Positions 7,546 to 14,739 of a DNA stretch of 64,000 bases are shown here, in pieces. Positions within the stretch are counted from its first letter, which is position 1, and every line of letters starts with the position of its first letter. The notes beneath the pieces were generated by a model that worked only from the letters and a program-made list of their open reading frames with translations, ran no database searches and was not told the DNA's origin. A program made the position numbers and the translations under genes. The DNA is from Mucilaginibacter sp. (lineage in GTDB: Bacteria > Bacteroidota > Bacteroidia > Sphingobacteriales > Sphingobacteriaceae): positions 62,001-126,000 of the forward strand of contig JAQBOA010000041.1 of NCBI GenBank assembly GCA_028288305.1, read 5' to 3'.

Positions 7546-8226
7546 TTAGATTGTTGTTTGTAATATTTTTTTAAATCTTATAAACTCACTTGTTCCTTCA
7601 GGAACTTCCCTTATGTAAAACTGGTCATGATCTGTTACAACAGATTTAAACCTATCTTGCATTAAATTTTTGTAAATAACCAAATCATCGGAATGGTTGA
7701 AAAGTTGAGTAAAAGCAAGTGTATATTGGCTAATGTCCGTTGAGCCGTCAAAAATTCGATTGTGAAAAATTAAAAATTCATTATGGTCGGTTTCTTTAAC
7801 TTGAAGGGAAAACCCATTCTCAACTGCAAATCGTTGAAATAAATTTCTGAAATAATCAGCTTTACCTGATTCGTCTAGAAAAATCCATTTTGTAAGTAAA
7901 AATTTTTCTTTTTTATTTTCACTATTTAATGGAAAGTTTAAAGCTAATGAATCTATAAAATCACATTCTTTTATAATTAATGGTTTCCCAATGCTATTTC
8001 TTAGTTTAATTGCGGCGTCAATCTTTTTTCCATAGCCACCAAACTTCCACTGAGGGTTTGGTATATCCCCGATAATTAAATAATCCAGTTCTGATGTAAC
8101 CAGCGTTGAGACATAACCAGTCCTTAGTTTAACTTCGTTTTCCGCATCTTTCCGCTCTAAATCCAAAAGTTTACCTGTGAAACAAAAGCTTTTTCCGTTA
8201 AAAGTAATTGAATGGACATTTTGCAT
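7546..8226 (-). CDS. BRCT-domain protein
   Basis: 226 aa, cytoplasmic. Residues about 8-92 form a BRCT domain like that of NAD-dependent DNA ligase or DNA polymerase III: FCFTGKLLDLERKDAENEV, then VSTLVTSELDYLIIGD, a GKKIDAAIKL helix and IIKECDFI. The C-terminal 130 residues (FLLTKWIFLDESGKADYFRN onward) match nothing I know. Stand-alone BRCT proteins may bind DNA ends or phosphopeptides. Codon use is A/T-rich. It sits between tRNA-His and the broken membrane gene, inside the patch thought to be acquired. Confidence 0.75.
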   Translation of the reverse strand: MQNVHSITFNGKSFCFTGKLLDLERKDAENEVKLRTGYVSTLVTSELDYLIIGDIPNPQWKFGGYGKKIDAAIKLRNSIGKPLIIKECDFIDSLALNFPLNSENKKEKFLLTKWIFLDESGKADYFRNLFQRFAVENGFSLQVKETDHNEFLIFHNRIFDGSTDISQYTLAFTQLFNHSDDLVIYKNLMQDRFKSVVTDHDQFYIREVPEGTSEFIRFKKILQTTI

Positions 8227-8321
8227 AAAGTGATTTGCTTAGGTTGATATTTTTATATTAACTTTAAAAGTGTGTCCCTTTTCCAAAAAAGGAGCCAAAT
8301 TTGGCCCCTTTTTGGGTAAAG

Positions 8322-8396
8322 GGTAAATGATGGGGCTCGAACCCACGACCCTCGGTACCACAAACCGATGCTCTAACCAACTGAGCTACATCTACC
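8322..8396 (-). tRNA. tRNA-His (GTG anticodon)
   Basis: Minus-strand cloverleaf: 7-bp acceptor GTAGATG/CATTTAC (one G-T), D-arm GCTCAGTTGGTTAGAGC, anticodon arm TCGGT-TTGTGGT-ACCGA with anticodon GTG, T-arm GTGGG-TTCGAGC-CCCAT. The extra 5' G (8396) facing C73 (8322) is the tRNA-His identity element. CCA is not encoded. Its 3' end points toward the patch ending at the matching fragment 4911-4931. Confidence 0.95.
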
Positions 8397-8455
8397 GTTT
8401 TGGAGAGTACAAAAATAGAAATCTCCGGCCTATTTGCAAAGTCTTTTTTGATTTA

Positions 8456-8563
8456 AGTTGAAAGTGTTAATAAAGGTTGTAGTAGTTGTAAGTGTTTAAG
8501 CTCATAACAGTTCAACTCTTATAACCTTTACAACCACTACAACTATTTAAACTTTTAGCAACT
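8456..8563. repeat. Imperfect dyad repeat of about 100 bp
   Basis: TTGTAGTAGTTGTAA (8477-8491) faces TTACAACCACTACAA (8528-8542), 14 of 15 pairs, with weaker flanking symmetry out to 8456 and 8563. It lies between tRNA-His and copA, outside any gene, and looks like another dispersed palindromic element. Confidence 0.5.
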
Positions 8564-8604
8564 TAATATTACAATAGGCTTACCCACTATCCTTTATGGA
8601 TCGG

Positions 8605-8612
8605 TATTTTTG
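8605..8612 (+). promoter_or_regulatory. Bacteroidota -7 box TATTTTTG before copA
   Basis: It matches TAnnTTTG exactly and ends 5 bp before the copA ATG at 8618. No clear TTTG lies at -33. If used, transcription would start at about the ATG, giving a leaderless or near-leaderless message. Confidence 0.4.
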
Positions 8613-8617
8613 TGATT

Positions 8618-10711
8618 ATGGCCGAGCAATTGATTGAACTTAACGTGATAGGGATGCATTGTAATAATTGCGCACTGTCTGTACATAAACTACTGGAAAG
8701 AAAAGGCTTACAAAATATACACGTCGACTTTGCAAGCGAAGAAGTAAAGTTTTCAAATAGTAATGATGCCGACCTGGCAATTATTAAAAAAGATATTGAA
8801 GGTTTAGGGTATAAGGTAGTTGATGATCCTGCCCAGCAGGTTACCCCGTTTTATGAAAAGATAGAGAACAAATTTATATTTTGTGCAATATTAACGGTTC
8901 CACTGCTGCTGCACATGGTTTTACCATGGCACTTTTTGCACTTACCATCGGTACAACTGCTACTTTGTACTCCTGTTTTTATAGTAGGATGTCTGCATTT
9001 TGGTAAAAGCGCCATAAACTCTATAAAGGGCGGTGTACCTAATATGGACGTACTGATATTTGTAGGCTCTTCAGCAGCCTTTATTTATAGTCTTATAGGC
9101 ACCATAGAAAATCTTGGCGAACATTACCAGTTTTATGAAACCTGCGCCACAATAATTTCTTTGGTATTGTTAGGGAACGTATTGGAAAAACGTTCGGTTA
9201 CTCAAACCACTTCGGCAATAAAGGACCTGGTAAAAATTCAACAAGTAAATGCAAACCGTGTGGTGAATGGTAGTGTTGAAGTAGTCAGCGCTAAAGAAGT
9301 ACGTCCGGGCGATACACTTTTGGTAAATATGGGGGATAAGATACCTGTAGACGGAGAAGTATTATCAGGCAGCGCATCTGTTGACGAAGCCATGCTAACC
9401 GGCGAAAGTGTACCGGTTGAGAAAGAAAAATATGACAAAGTAATAGGCGGAACAATAGTTCAGCATGGCAATATCAGGATGATAGCCACTAAGGTAGGTT
9501 CAAACACGGTTTTAGCGCAGATCATAGAACTAATGAAAAAAGCCCAGGCCGCTAAACCGCCGGTCCAAAAATTAGGCGATAAAGTGGCTGCCATATTTGT
9601 TCCGGCAGTTATATTGATAGCGCTCCTAACTTTTGTTATTACTTACTTTGCTGTCCATACCGGAATGCAGGTAGCTTTAATGAATGCTATTGCTGTATTG
9701 GTTATCTCTTGTCCTTGCGCTATGGGACTAGCAACACCTACCGCAGTTATGGTAGGTTTAGGCCGGGCGGCAAAAAATGGTATATTAATAAAAGGCGGAG
9801 ATACTATTGAAGCAGTGGCCCACACTAAATATGTGGTATTTGATAAAACGGGGACACTTACAACCGGCAAATTCCATATCACAGATATAAAAACGGAAGA
9901 AAATGCTGACCTCGAACAGATCAGGGGAATAATTATGGCCATCGAAGAAAGGTCTAACCATCCTATAGCGCGCTCATTTGTTAACGAATTAAAAACGCTT
10001 CCTCAAACCAAATTAATATTGAAATCTGCCAAAGAAGAAAAGGGCCTGGGAATGCGTGCAGAAGATGTTAATGGGAACCATTATTTTCTGGGTTCTGGTA
10101 AATCAAAAGATAAAAGTGATTTTAATTTATCCCTTTATAAAAATCAAAAATTATTAGCACAAATAGCCATTGAAGATGAAATAAAACCTGATGCAATAAC
10201 TCTCATCAGGCAGCTAAAAAAAATGGATATCATACCTGTATTATTAAGCGGCGATAAAAACAGCAGATGTTTAAAACTTGCTAAACTTATAGGTATTGAA
10301 GATGTTCATGCAGAAAAACTGCCCGACGAAAAGTTAACCATCATTGATGTTTATAAACAAAAAGGCAAAACCATTATGATAGGCGATGGCATTAACGATG
10401 CCCCTGCCCTAACCCAGGCAGACGTGGGTGTTTCAATGAATGATGCGAGCCAGGTAGCCATACAATCGGCACGGGTTGTATTATTAAATACCGATTTGCA
10501 TTCGGTTGTCAAATTTTTACAGATCAGCAAACACACCTTGATAACCATTAAACAAAATCTTTTTTGGGCATTTGCTTATAACATTATCGCTATTCCTATA
10601 GCGGCCTTAGGATTTTTAAACCCCATGGTTGGCGCTTTCGCGATGGCATTTTCTGATGTGGTAGTGATAGGAAATTCTTTGAGGCTGAAGACAAAACGTT
10701 TAACCCCCTAA
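8618..10711 (+). CDS. copA: Copper-translocating P-type ATPase (P1B)
   Basis: 697 aa from ATG 8618; a GTG two codons upstream is the alternative start. An inner-membrane ATPase that exports Cu(I). One N-terminal heavy-metal domain carries GMHCNNC (12-18), followed by transmembrane helices, the TGESVPVEK actuator loop, the C365-P-C367 metal site, phosphorylation motif D409-KTGT, SNHPIA (H448-P449) and GDGIND (589-594). TM7 keeps YN, but TM8 reads MAFSD (676-680) where Cu+ pumps have MxxSS. The stop codon lies inside a CCCCC-TAAC-GGGGG hairpin belonging to a repeat. No copper chaperone or regulator is adjacent. Confidence 0.93.
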   Translation: MAEQLIELNVIGMHCNNCALSVHKLLERKGLQNIHVDFASEEVKFSNSNDADLAIIKKDIEGLGYKVVDDPAQQVTPFYEKIENKFIFCAILTVPLLLHMVLPWHFLHLPSVQLLLCTPVFIVGCLHFGKSAINSIKGGVPNMDVLIFVGSSAAFIYSLIGTIENLGEHYQFYETCATIISLVLLGNVLEKRSVTQTTSAIKDLVKIQQVNANRVVNGSVEVVSAKEVRPGDTLLVNMGDKIPVDGEVLSGSASVDEAMLTGESVPVEKEKYDKVIGGTIVQHGNIRMIATKVGSNTVLAQIIELMKKAQAAKPPVQKLGDKVAAIFVPAVILIALLTFVITYFAVHTGMQVALMNAIAVLVISCPCAMGLATPTAVMVGLGRAAKNGILIKGGDTIEAVAHTKYVVFDKTGTLTTGKFHITDIKTEENADLEQIRGIIMAIEERSNHPIARSFVNELKTLPQTKLILKSAKEEKGLGMRAEDVNGNHYFLGSGKSKDKSDFNLSLYKNQKLLAQIAIEDEIKPDAITLIRQLKKMDIIPVLLSGDKNSRCLKLAKLIGIEDVHAEKLPDEKLTIIDVYKQKGKTIMIGDGINDAPALTQADVGVSMNDASQVAIQSARVVLLNTDLHSVVKFLQISKHTLITIKQNLFWAFAYNIIAIPIAALGFLNPMVGAFAMAFSDVVVIGNSLRLKTKRLTP

Positions 10712-10797
10712 CGGGGGAATAATTAGCTGTATTTTACTTTTATTGCTTACTTTGCGGCTTAATTTATATACTCCCCCTTTAGGGGGCTGGGGGGCAA
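10699..10797. repeat. GC-rich palindromic repeat filling the copA-rnhA gap
   Basis: Two hairpins (CCCCC 10704-10708 with GGGGG 10713-10717; CCCCC 10773-10777 with GGGGG 10782-10786) resemble the larger element at 52819-52939. The G-run at 10789-10794 sits where the ribosome binding site of rnhA should be, 3 bp before its ATG. Confidence 0.55.
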
Positions 10798-11265
10798 ATG
10801 ATCGAAATATTTACAGACGGTGCATCAAGCGGAAACCCGGGGCCGGGAGGTTATGGAGTAATACTGCGTTCGGGTAAACACTACAAGGAACTTTCGGAAG
10901 GTTTCCGTAAAACCACTAATAATCGTATGGAATTACTTGCGGTGATAAAAGGATTGGAAGCCTTAAAAAGTCCCAACCAAACAGTTACCATTTATTCCGA
11001 CTCTAAATATGTTATTGATTCAATCGAAAAGAAATGGGTTAATAGCTGGCTGCAAAAAGGCTTTAAGGATAAAAAGAACAAGGATCTTTGGCTTAGATAT
11101 TTAGATATCAGCAAAATGCACAATATAAAATTTGTATGGGTACGAGGTCACGCCGGTCACCCGGAAAATGAGCGTTGCGATGAACTGGCCGTAGGGGCTT
11201 ATAAACAAAAAAATCTGCTGATTGACTCTGTTTTTGAAATGGAAGCGGCTAAGGGCCTCACCTAA
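10798..11265 (+). CDS. rnhA: Ribonuclease HI
   Basis: 155 aa, the usual length of single-domain RNase HI, which cleaves the RNA strand of RNA-DNA hybrids in the cytoplasm. The four catalytic acids are D7 (IFTDGASSGNPGPGG), E45 (NNRMELLAVI), D68 (IYSDSKYVI) and D128 (NERCDELA), with H118 in VRGHAGHPEN as the flexible histidine. The ATG directly follows a G-run of a repeat, and the last codons plus stop fall in another copy of that repeat (CCTCACCTAAATCCTC), so both gene borders appear reshaped by repeat DNA. No N-terminal hybrid-binding domain. Confidence 0.95.
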   Translation: MIEIFTDGASSGNPGPGGYGVILRSGKHYKELSEGFRKTTNNRMELLAVIKGLEALKSPNQTVTIYSDSKYVIDSIEKKWVNSWLQKGFKDKKNKDLWLRYLDISKMHNIKFVWVRGHAGHPENERCDELAVGAYKQKNLLIDSVFEMEAAKGLT

Positions 11266-11290
11266 ATCCTCTCAAAAGGAGAGGACTTTG
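11256..11290. repeat. Half copy of the CCTAAATCCTC repeat at the rnhA 3' end
   Basis: CCTCACCTAAATCCTCTC-aaaa-GGAGAGGACTTT. The 7-bp stem TCCTCTC/GAGAGGA could serve as a transcript end, though without a T-run. It matches the left arm of the element at 52819-52939 and supplies the rnhA stop codon. Confidence 0.6.
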
Positions 11291-11302
11291 AGATTCTCAT
11301 TT

Positions 11303-11791
11303 TCAAGCCAATTCTATAATCTGGAGATCGTGAATTTTCTCGTCGGTAATACTGAATCTTACTAAAGTCCGTACCTTTTGCCAGCCTTGTTTTCCGGCTG
11401 CGCCGGGATTTATATGAAGGCAGCTTATCTTTTTATCATAAATTACTTTCAATATGTGCGAATGTCCGCATATAAACAGTTGGGGCGGGTTGGCATATAT
11501 TTCAGCTCTTATTTGCGGACTATATTTTCCCGGATAGCCCCCAATATGTGTTATCCATACATCTACGCTCTCGCATTTAAATCTTAAGTTTTCTGGGTAA
11601 ACCAGCCTGATCTCTGCCCCATCAATGTTGCCATATACACCTTTCAGCGGTTTAAAAGCAGCCAGTTTATCGGCTACTTCTAGATTGCCAAAATCACCTG
11701 CATGCCAAATCTCATCACAGTTTTCAAAATGTTTAAAAACTGCATCATCAAGGTAGCTATGGGTATCAGAAAGGAGGCCAATTCTAATCAC
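11303..11791 (-). CDS. YfcE/MJ0936-type metallophosphoesterase
   Basis: 162 aa, compact calcineurin-like phosphoesterase, a cytoplasmic two-metal enzyme probably acting on phosphodiesters. All metal motifs are present: SDTH (D9, H11), HAGDFGN (D33), GNID (N55), H82 and GHSH (H110, H112). The start is GTG at 11791: its GTGA overlaps the TGA stop of the upstream membrane gene, which indicates translational coupling. It is the last gene of the trmN6-membrane protein-phosphoesterase unit, whose genes are spaced by 1 bp and then overlap. The natural substrate is unknown. Confidence 0.88.
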   Translation of the reverse strand: MIRIGLLSDTHSYLDDAVFKHFENCDEIWHAGDFGNLEVADKLAAFKPLKGVYGNIDGAEIRLVYPENLRFKCESVDVWITHIGGYPGKYSPQIRAEIYANPPQLFICGHSHILKVIYDKKISCLHINPGAAGKQGWQKVRTLVRFSITDEKIHDLQIIELA

Positions 11792-12078
11792 GATAATCCA
11801 AATAATGTTATCATCATATAAAAAACAATCATTATGCCTAAGAACACACTATTTGTTACATACTTCTTTTTAATGTTGAAATAAATTGCAAGTAAAAAAG
11901 CAGCAAAAAATACAATCAAAAAAATAAAACTATGCATTGCTAATTGAGCAATTAATTTATCGTTGACACCAAAGGTTTTTAATGGACCTTTACTATCATA
12001 AAACTGAAGAATATGCAATAAAAAATATGAAATAGGGAATACTAAAATTATTGAGAAAAATATCGATATGATCTTCAT
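11788..12078 (-). CDS. Small membrane protein, unknown
   Basis: 96 aa starting at ATG 12078, 1 bp after the trmN6 stop; a longer reading to 12192 would overlap trmN6 and lacks support. Three hydrophobic helices are visible: ISIFFSIILVFPISYFLLH near the start, IFLIVFFAAFLLAIYF in the middle and VFLGIMIVFYMMITLFGL at the end, so an inner-membrane protein. No recognised family. Tight packing between trmN6 and the phosphoesterase (4-bp stop/start overlap) shows one transcript. Confidence 0.7.
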   Translation of the reverse strand: MKIISIFFSIILVFPISYFLLHILQFYDSKGPLKTFGVNDKLIAQLAMHSFIFLIVFFAAFLLAIYFNIKKKYVTNSVFLGIMIVFYMMITLFGLS

Positions 12079-12079
12079 A

Positions 12080-12784
12080 TTAAAAAGCAATAAAGTAAGG
12101 TTGTAATAGCTTTTGATATTCTTCCGAATAAATTCCAACTGCCTTATAAATCGTGAAATTAGCATTTTGCGCTGAAACTTTATCAAAACCAAAACATAGA
12201 ATAACCCTGTGCGGCTGTGAATGCGGGTAAGATTGAATGTTGATAATCCTTTGAGGATAGGTCAAATGACCAGCGGTCAATTCAATAAACGTTCCAGCGA
12301 TATTTGCCGGCAATATAAGCCAGAAAGAACCATCGCGTGTCAAATGTTCAGAAGCCGATTTGATTAACTTTTCAAAAAAATCAATATCCGTATGCTTAGC
12401 CAACGTTTTTTTAACCCCTGGCGATTTTAGCGAGGCAATGTAAAACGGTGGGTTTGAAACGATGAGGTCATATTTCCTTTCCAGGAACTGATCAAAATAC
12501 TTTTCAAAACTTAATGCATAAACGCTCAGTCGTTCAGCAAAGGGTGAACCTTTGAAATTTCCTTTCGCCGTCTTTGCGGCTTCTTCGTCAATCTCAACTG
12601 CATCAATTTGTGCATTGGTAAACTTTTGCGCCAGCATCAAAGCAATTACTCCTGTACCTGTGCCAATATCCAAAATAGTGCCCGGTTTATTAGCATCTAT
12701 CATCGCGCCAAGCAAAACACCATCTGTATTGATCTTCATGGCACAGCCAGTTTGGTCAACATTAAATTGTTTAAAACGGAACAT
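12080..12784 (-). CDS. trmN6: tRNA1(Val) adenine-37 N6-methyltransferase
   Basis: 234 aa, the YfiC/TrmN6 length. Class I SAM methyltransferase that makes m6A37 in tRNA1(Val). SAM motif I is LDIGTGTGVIALM (38-50), the acidic loop is VEIDEEAA, and the N6-adenine catalytic motif is NPPFY at 111-115. The N terminus FRFKQFNVDQTGCAMKINTD matches the family's substrate-side start (F-x-v-x-q...MKv-TDg). First gene of a three-gene unit with a membrane protein and a phosphoesterase. A short repeat lies just upstream. Confidence 0.9.
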   Translation of the reverse strand: MFRFKQFNVDQTGCAMKINTDGVLLGAMIDANKPGTILDIGTGTGVIALMLAQKFTNAQIDAVEIDEEAAKTAKGNFKGSPFAERLSVYALSFEKYFDQFLERKYDLIVSNPPFYIASLKSPGVKKTLAKHTDIDFFEKLIKSASEHLTRDGSFWLILPANIAGTFIELTAGHLTYPQRIINIQSYPHSQPHRVILCFGFDKVSAQNANFTIYKAVGIYSEEYQKLLQPYFIAF

Positions 12785-12787
12785 TTT

Positions 12788-12820
12788 TGATTTACGAATT
12801 ACGATTTTAGATTTACGATA
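12788..12820. repeat. Dispersed repeat, TTTACGAATTACGATTTTAG type
   Basis: TTTACGAATTACGATTTTAG followed by ATTTACGATA, directly upstream of trmN6. The same words form the inverted repeat at 34891-34970. The rest of the 280-bp gap to the ECF sigma gene shows nothing I can name. Confidence 0.55.
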
Positions 12821-13067
12821 TGGGTTAATTCATATTGTTCTATCCATCAGTCGAACCAAACCCGTTGGAGATGATTAATAATAGTTTTTATTGCGCTCAT
12901 ACATTCATCGGTCTAATTCGGATAATTATAGGGAGATTTATTCAGATACAGCTATAATTGGGTATCGTACTAATATAAAATATTAAATTACAATACCCAT
13001 GTAACAAATTTAAATTCCTTATACCTATTGGGTGTTAATGCAATGATTTATATGATGATTTTTAAAA

Positions 13068-13574
13068 GTGGAAACTAAAGAAACCGGATTCCTGCTGCTG
13101 ATAGGTGAAAATAAAGGCATCCTGTACAAAATATGCAAGATTTACCAGGACGAACAGGAAGACCGTAATGATCTTTTACAGGAAATGATATTGCAGTTAT
13201 GGCTGGCTTTTGAGTCATTCAGAGGTGAAAGTAAATTTAGTTCATGGATGTACCGCGTGGCACTTAATACAGCAATTGTATTTTTCAAAAAACAAAAACG
13301 TCGTCCTGATAATAAGCAATTGCCTCACCAATTTGATCGGGCTGAAGAACTATCCCCGATAGGTGAAAAGGAAGAGCAGCTTGCTGTTTTTTATAAAGCT
13401 GTGCAGCAACTGGGAAAAGTGGAAAAAGCCTTGATATACCTGTACATGGAAAATCAACCTTATGAAGAAATTGCGGCAAACTTAGGAATTACCGAAGGAA
13501 ATGTGCGGGTGCGGATAAACCGAATAAAAAACAAATTGAAAGAAATAATTAAACAAATGAATTATGAATATTGA
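13068..13574 (+). CDS. ECF-type RNA polymerase sigma factor
   Basis: 168 aa from a GTG at 13068; no in-frame ATG exists just upstream. Group IV sigma: region 2 covers YQDEQEDRNDLLQEMILQLW and SFRGESKFSSWMYRVALNTA, region 4 covers LGKVEKALIYLYMENQPYEE and the helix-turn-helix IAANLGITEGNVRVRINRIK. It directs core polymerase to a small regulon, normally restrained by an anti-sigma factor. The next gene overlaps it by 11 bp and encodes a membrane protein that is the obvious candidate partner. No autoregulatory promoter could be identified upstream. Confidence 0.9.
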   Translation: METKETGFLLLIGENKGILYKICKIYQDEQEDRNDLLQEMILQLWLAFESFRGESKFSSWMYRVALNTAIVFFKKQKRRPDNKQLPHQFDRAEELSPIGEKEEQLAVFYKAVQQLGKVEKALIYLYMENQPYEEIAANLGITEGNVRVRINRIKNKLKEIIKQMNYEY

Positions 13575-14193
13575 TGAATTAAAAGATGCCTGGAACCAAG
13601 ATGAACCAAAGGGCATGCATTTACCGGTTACTACCGCGATGCTTGGTAAAACTACTTCGGCTATAGAGAAAATCCGAAAAAATATGAAAACTGAGTTTAT
13701 CGCATGTTTGGTATGCTACGTTATGTTAATAATATTATTGTTTACAAATGTGCAATCTTCCTTCTTCTTTAATGTTGCCAGCATTTTTGTTTTTATAATA
13801 TTAGTGCTGAATTGTTTTTACTTTTTCCGGTTTTACATTTTCTATAAATCCATTAGCCGTTACAATTACAATATAAAAAACAGTATCCGTAAAATAACTT
13901 ATGAACTGGAACTTAATACAGAAATATATAAAACCTATAATTTTTGTGTTACACCATTAGCTGTACTTGGGCTTTTTATATTATTATGCGGTAAAAAAGG
14001 ATTAGATTATTCCTGGAAAATTTTAGCATCCAATGCTTCTACTTTCCCAGTTAATCTATTGTTCGTATTTTTAATTATATTGGCGTCATTTACAATAACT
14101 TACATTTGCATAAACAGCCATATACGCTTGCAATACGGCAAGTACCTGGCAGACCTTAAACAGGTAATGAATGATTTGGGGGATGAAGATTAG
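13564..14193 (+). CDS. Membrane protein, probable anti-sigma partner
   Basis: 209 aa, start overlapping the ECF sigma gene by 11 bp. The N-terminal about 40 residues are cytoplasmic (MNIDELKDAWNQDEPKG...), followed by four hydrophobic helices: IACLVCYVMLIILLF, FFFNVASIFVFIILVLNCFYF, FCVTPLAVLGLFILLC and VNLLFVFLIILASFTITYI. The layout (sigma-binding head then membrane segments, overlapping the sigma gene) is that of anti-sigma factors, but I see no zinc H-x3-C-x2-C motif of the ZAS class. Role inferred from context. Confidence 0.65.
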   Translation: MNIDELKDAWNQDEPKGMHLPVTTAMLGKTTSAIEKIRKNMKTEFIACLVCYVMLIILLFTNVQSSFFFNVASIFVFIILVLNCFYFFRFYIFYKSISRYNYNIKNSIRKITYELELNTEIYKTYNFCVTPLAVLGLFILLCGKKGLDYSWKILASNASTFPVNLLFVFLIILASFTITYICINSHIRLQYGKYLADLKQVMNDLGDED

Positions 14194-14262
14194 ATTTACT
14201 TATAACGAATTATTGATCCTGAATACTATTATTAAATCGTAAATTTGTTATAAAATAAAGAT

Positions 14263-14496
14263 ATGCCTGAACTTTTTAGATTTTTTGGTATCAGATTTTT
14301 CTTCTTTAGCAACGAACATTTGCCAATTCATGTACATATAGAAAATGCTGATGGTGATGCAAAATTTGAAATTAATCCAATTAGGCTAGTTGACAATAAT
14401 GGAATGAAAAACAAAGACATCAAACTTGCTGAAAGTATTATTGAAGAAAATGAAGAACTAATTGAGAAACGCTGGAAAGAATATTTTAAAAAATAG
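14263..14496 (+). CDS. DUF4160-domain protein
   Basis: 77 aa, cytoplasmic. The DUF4160 signature is clear: PELFRFFGIRFFFFSNEH, then LPIHVHIENADGDAKFEI and a helical end NEELIEKRWKEYF. The family has a conserved strand carrying H-x-H-V (here HVHIE). It is almost always paired with a DUF2442 gene, as here, 4 bp downstream. The pair has been suspected to be toxin-antitoxin-like, but I know of no firm function. Confidence 0.85.
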   Translation: MPELFRFFGIRFFFFSNEHLPIHVHIENADGDAKFEINPIRLVDNNGMKNKDIKLAESIIEENEELIEKRWKEYFKK

Positions 14497-14500
14497 AAAT

Positions 14501-14731
14501 ATGAGTACGATCACTTCAGTTGAGTTTAAGAACAATAATATTATCATTAAAATGAGTGATGGACAAGTCATCGAATCTCCCATCCAATATTATCCTAACT
14601 TAAGTAAGGGAACACAAAGTCAAATAAATAATTTTGAGATAAAAGGTGGTGGAAGATGGATACATTGGGAAGAATTAGATGAGGATCTTTCGGCTGAAGG
14701 CTTTTTATCTATGCAAGAAAAGAAAAATTAA
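14501..14731 (+). CDS. DUF2442-domain protein
   Basis: 76 aa from ATG 14501; an upstream reading into the DUF4160 gene (from 14462) is overlap only. DUF2442 features: SVEFKNNNIIIKMSDGQVIE, then PIQYYPNLSKGTQSQI (family pattern of P-x-x-x-x-P-x-L) and GRWIHWEELDEDLSAEGFL at the end. Starts 4 bp after the DUF4160 stop, so translated as a pair. The same fold family is thought to bind a partner protein or DNA; role unknown. Confidence 0.85.
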   Translation: MSTITSVEFKNNNIIIKMSDGQVIESPIQYYPNLSKGTQSQINNFEIKGGGRWIHWEELDEDLSAEGFLSMQEKKN

Positions 14732-14739
14732 TTTAATAA

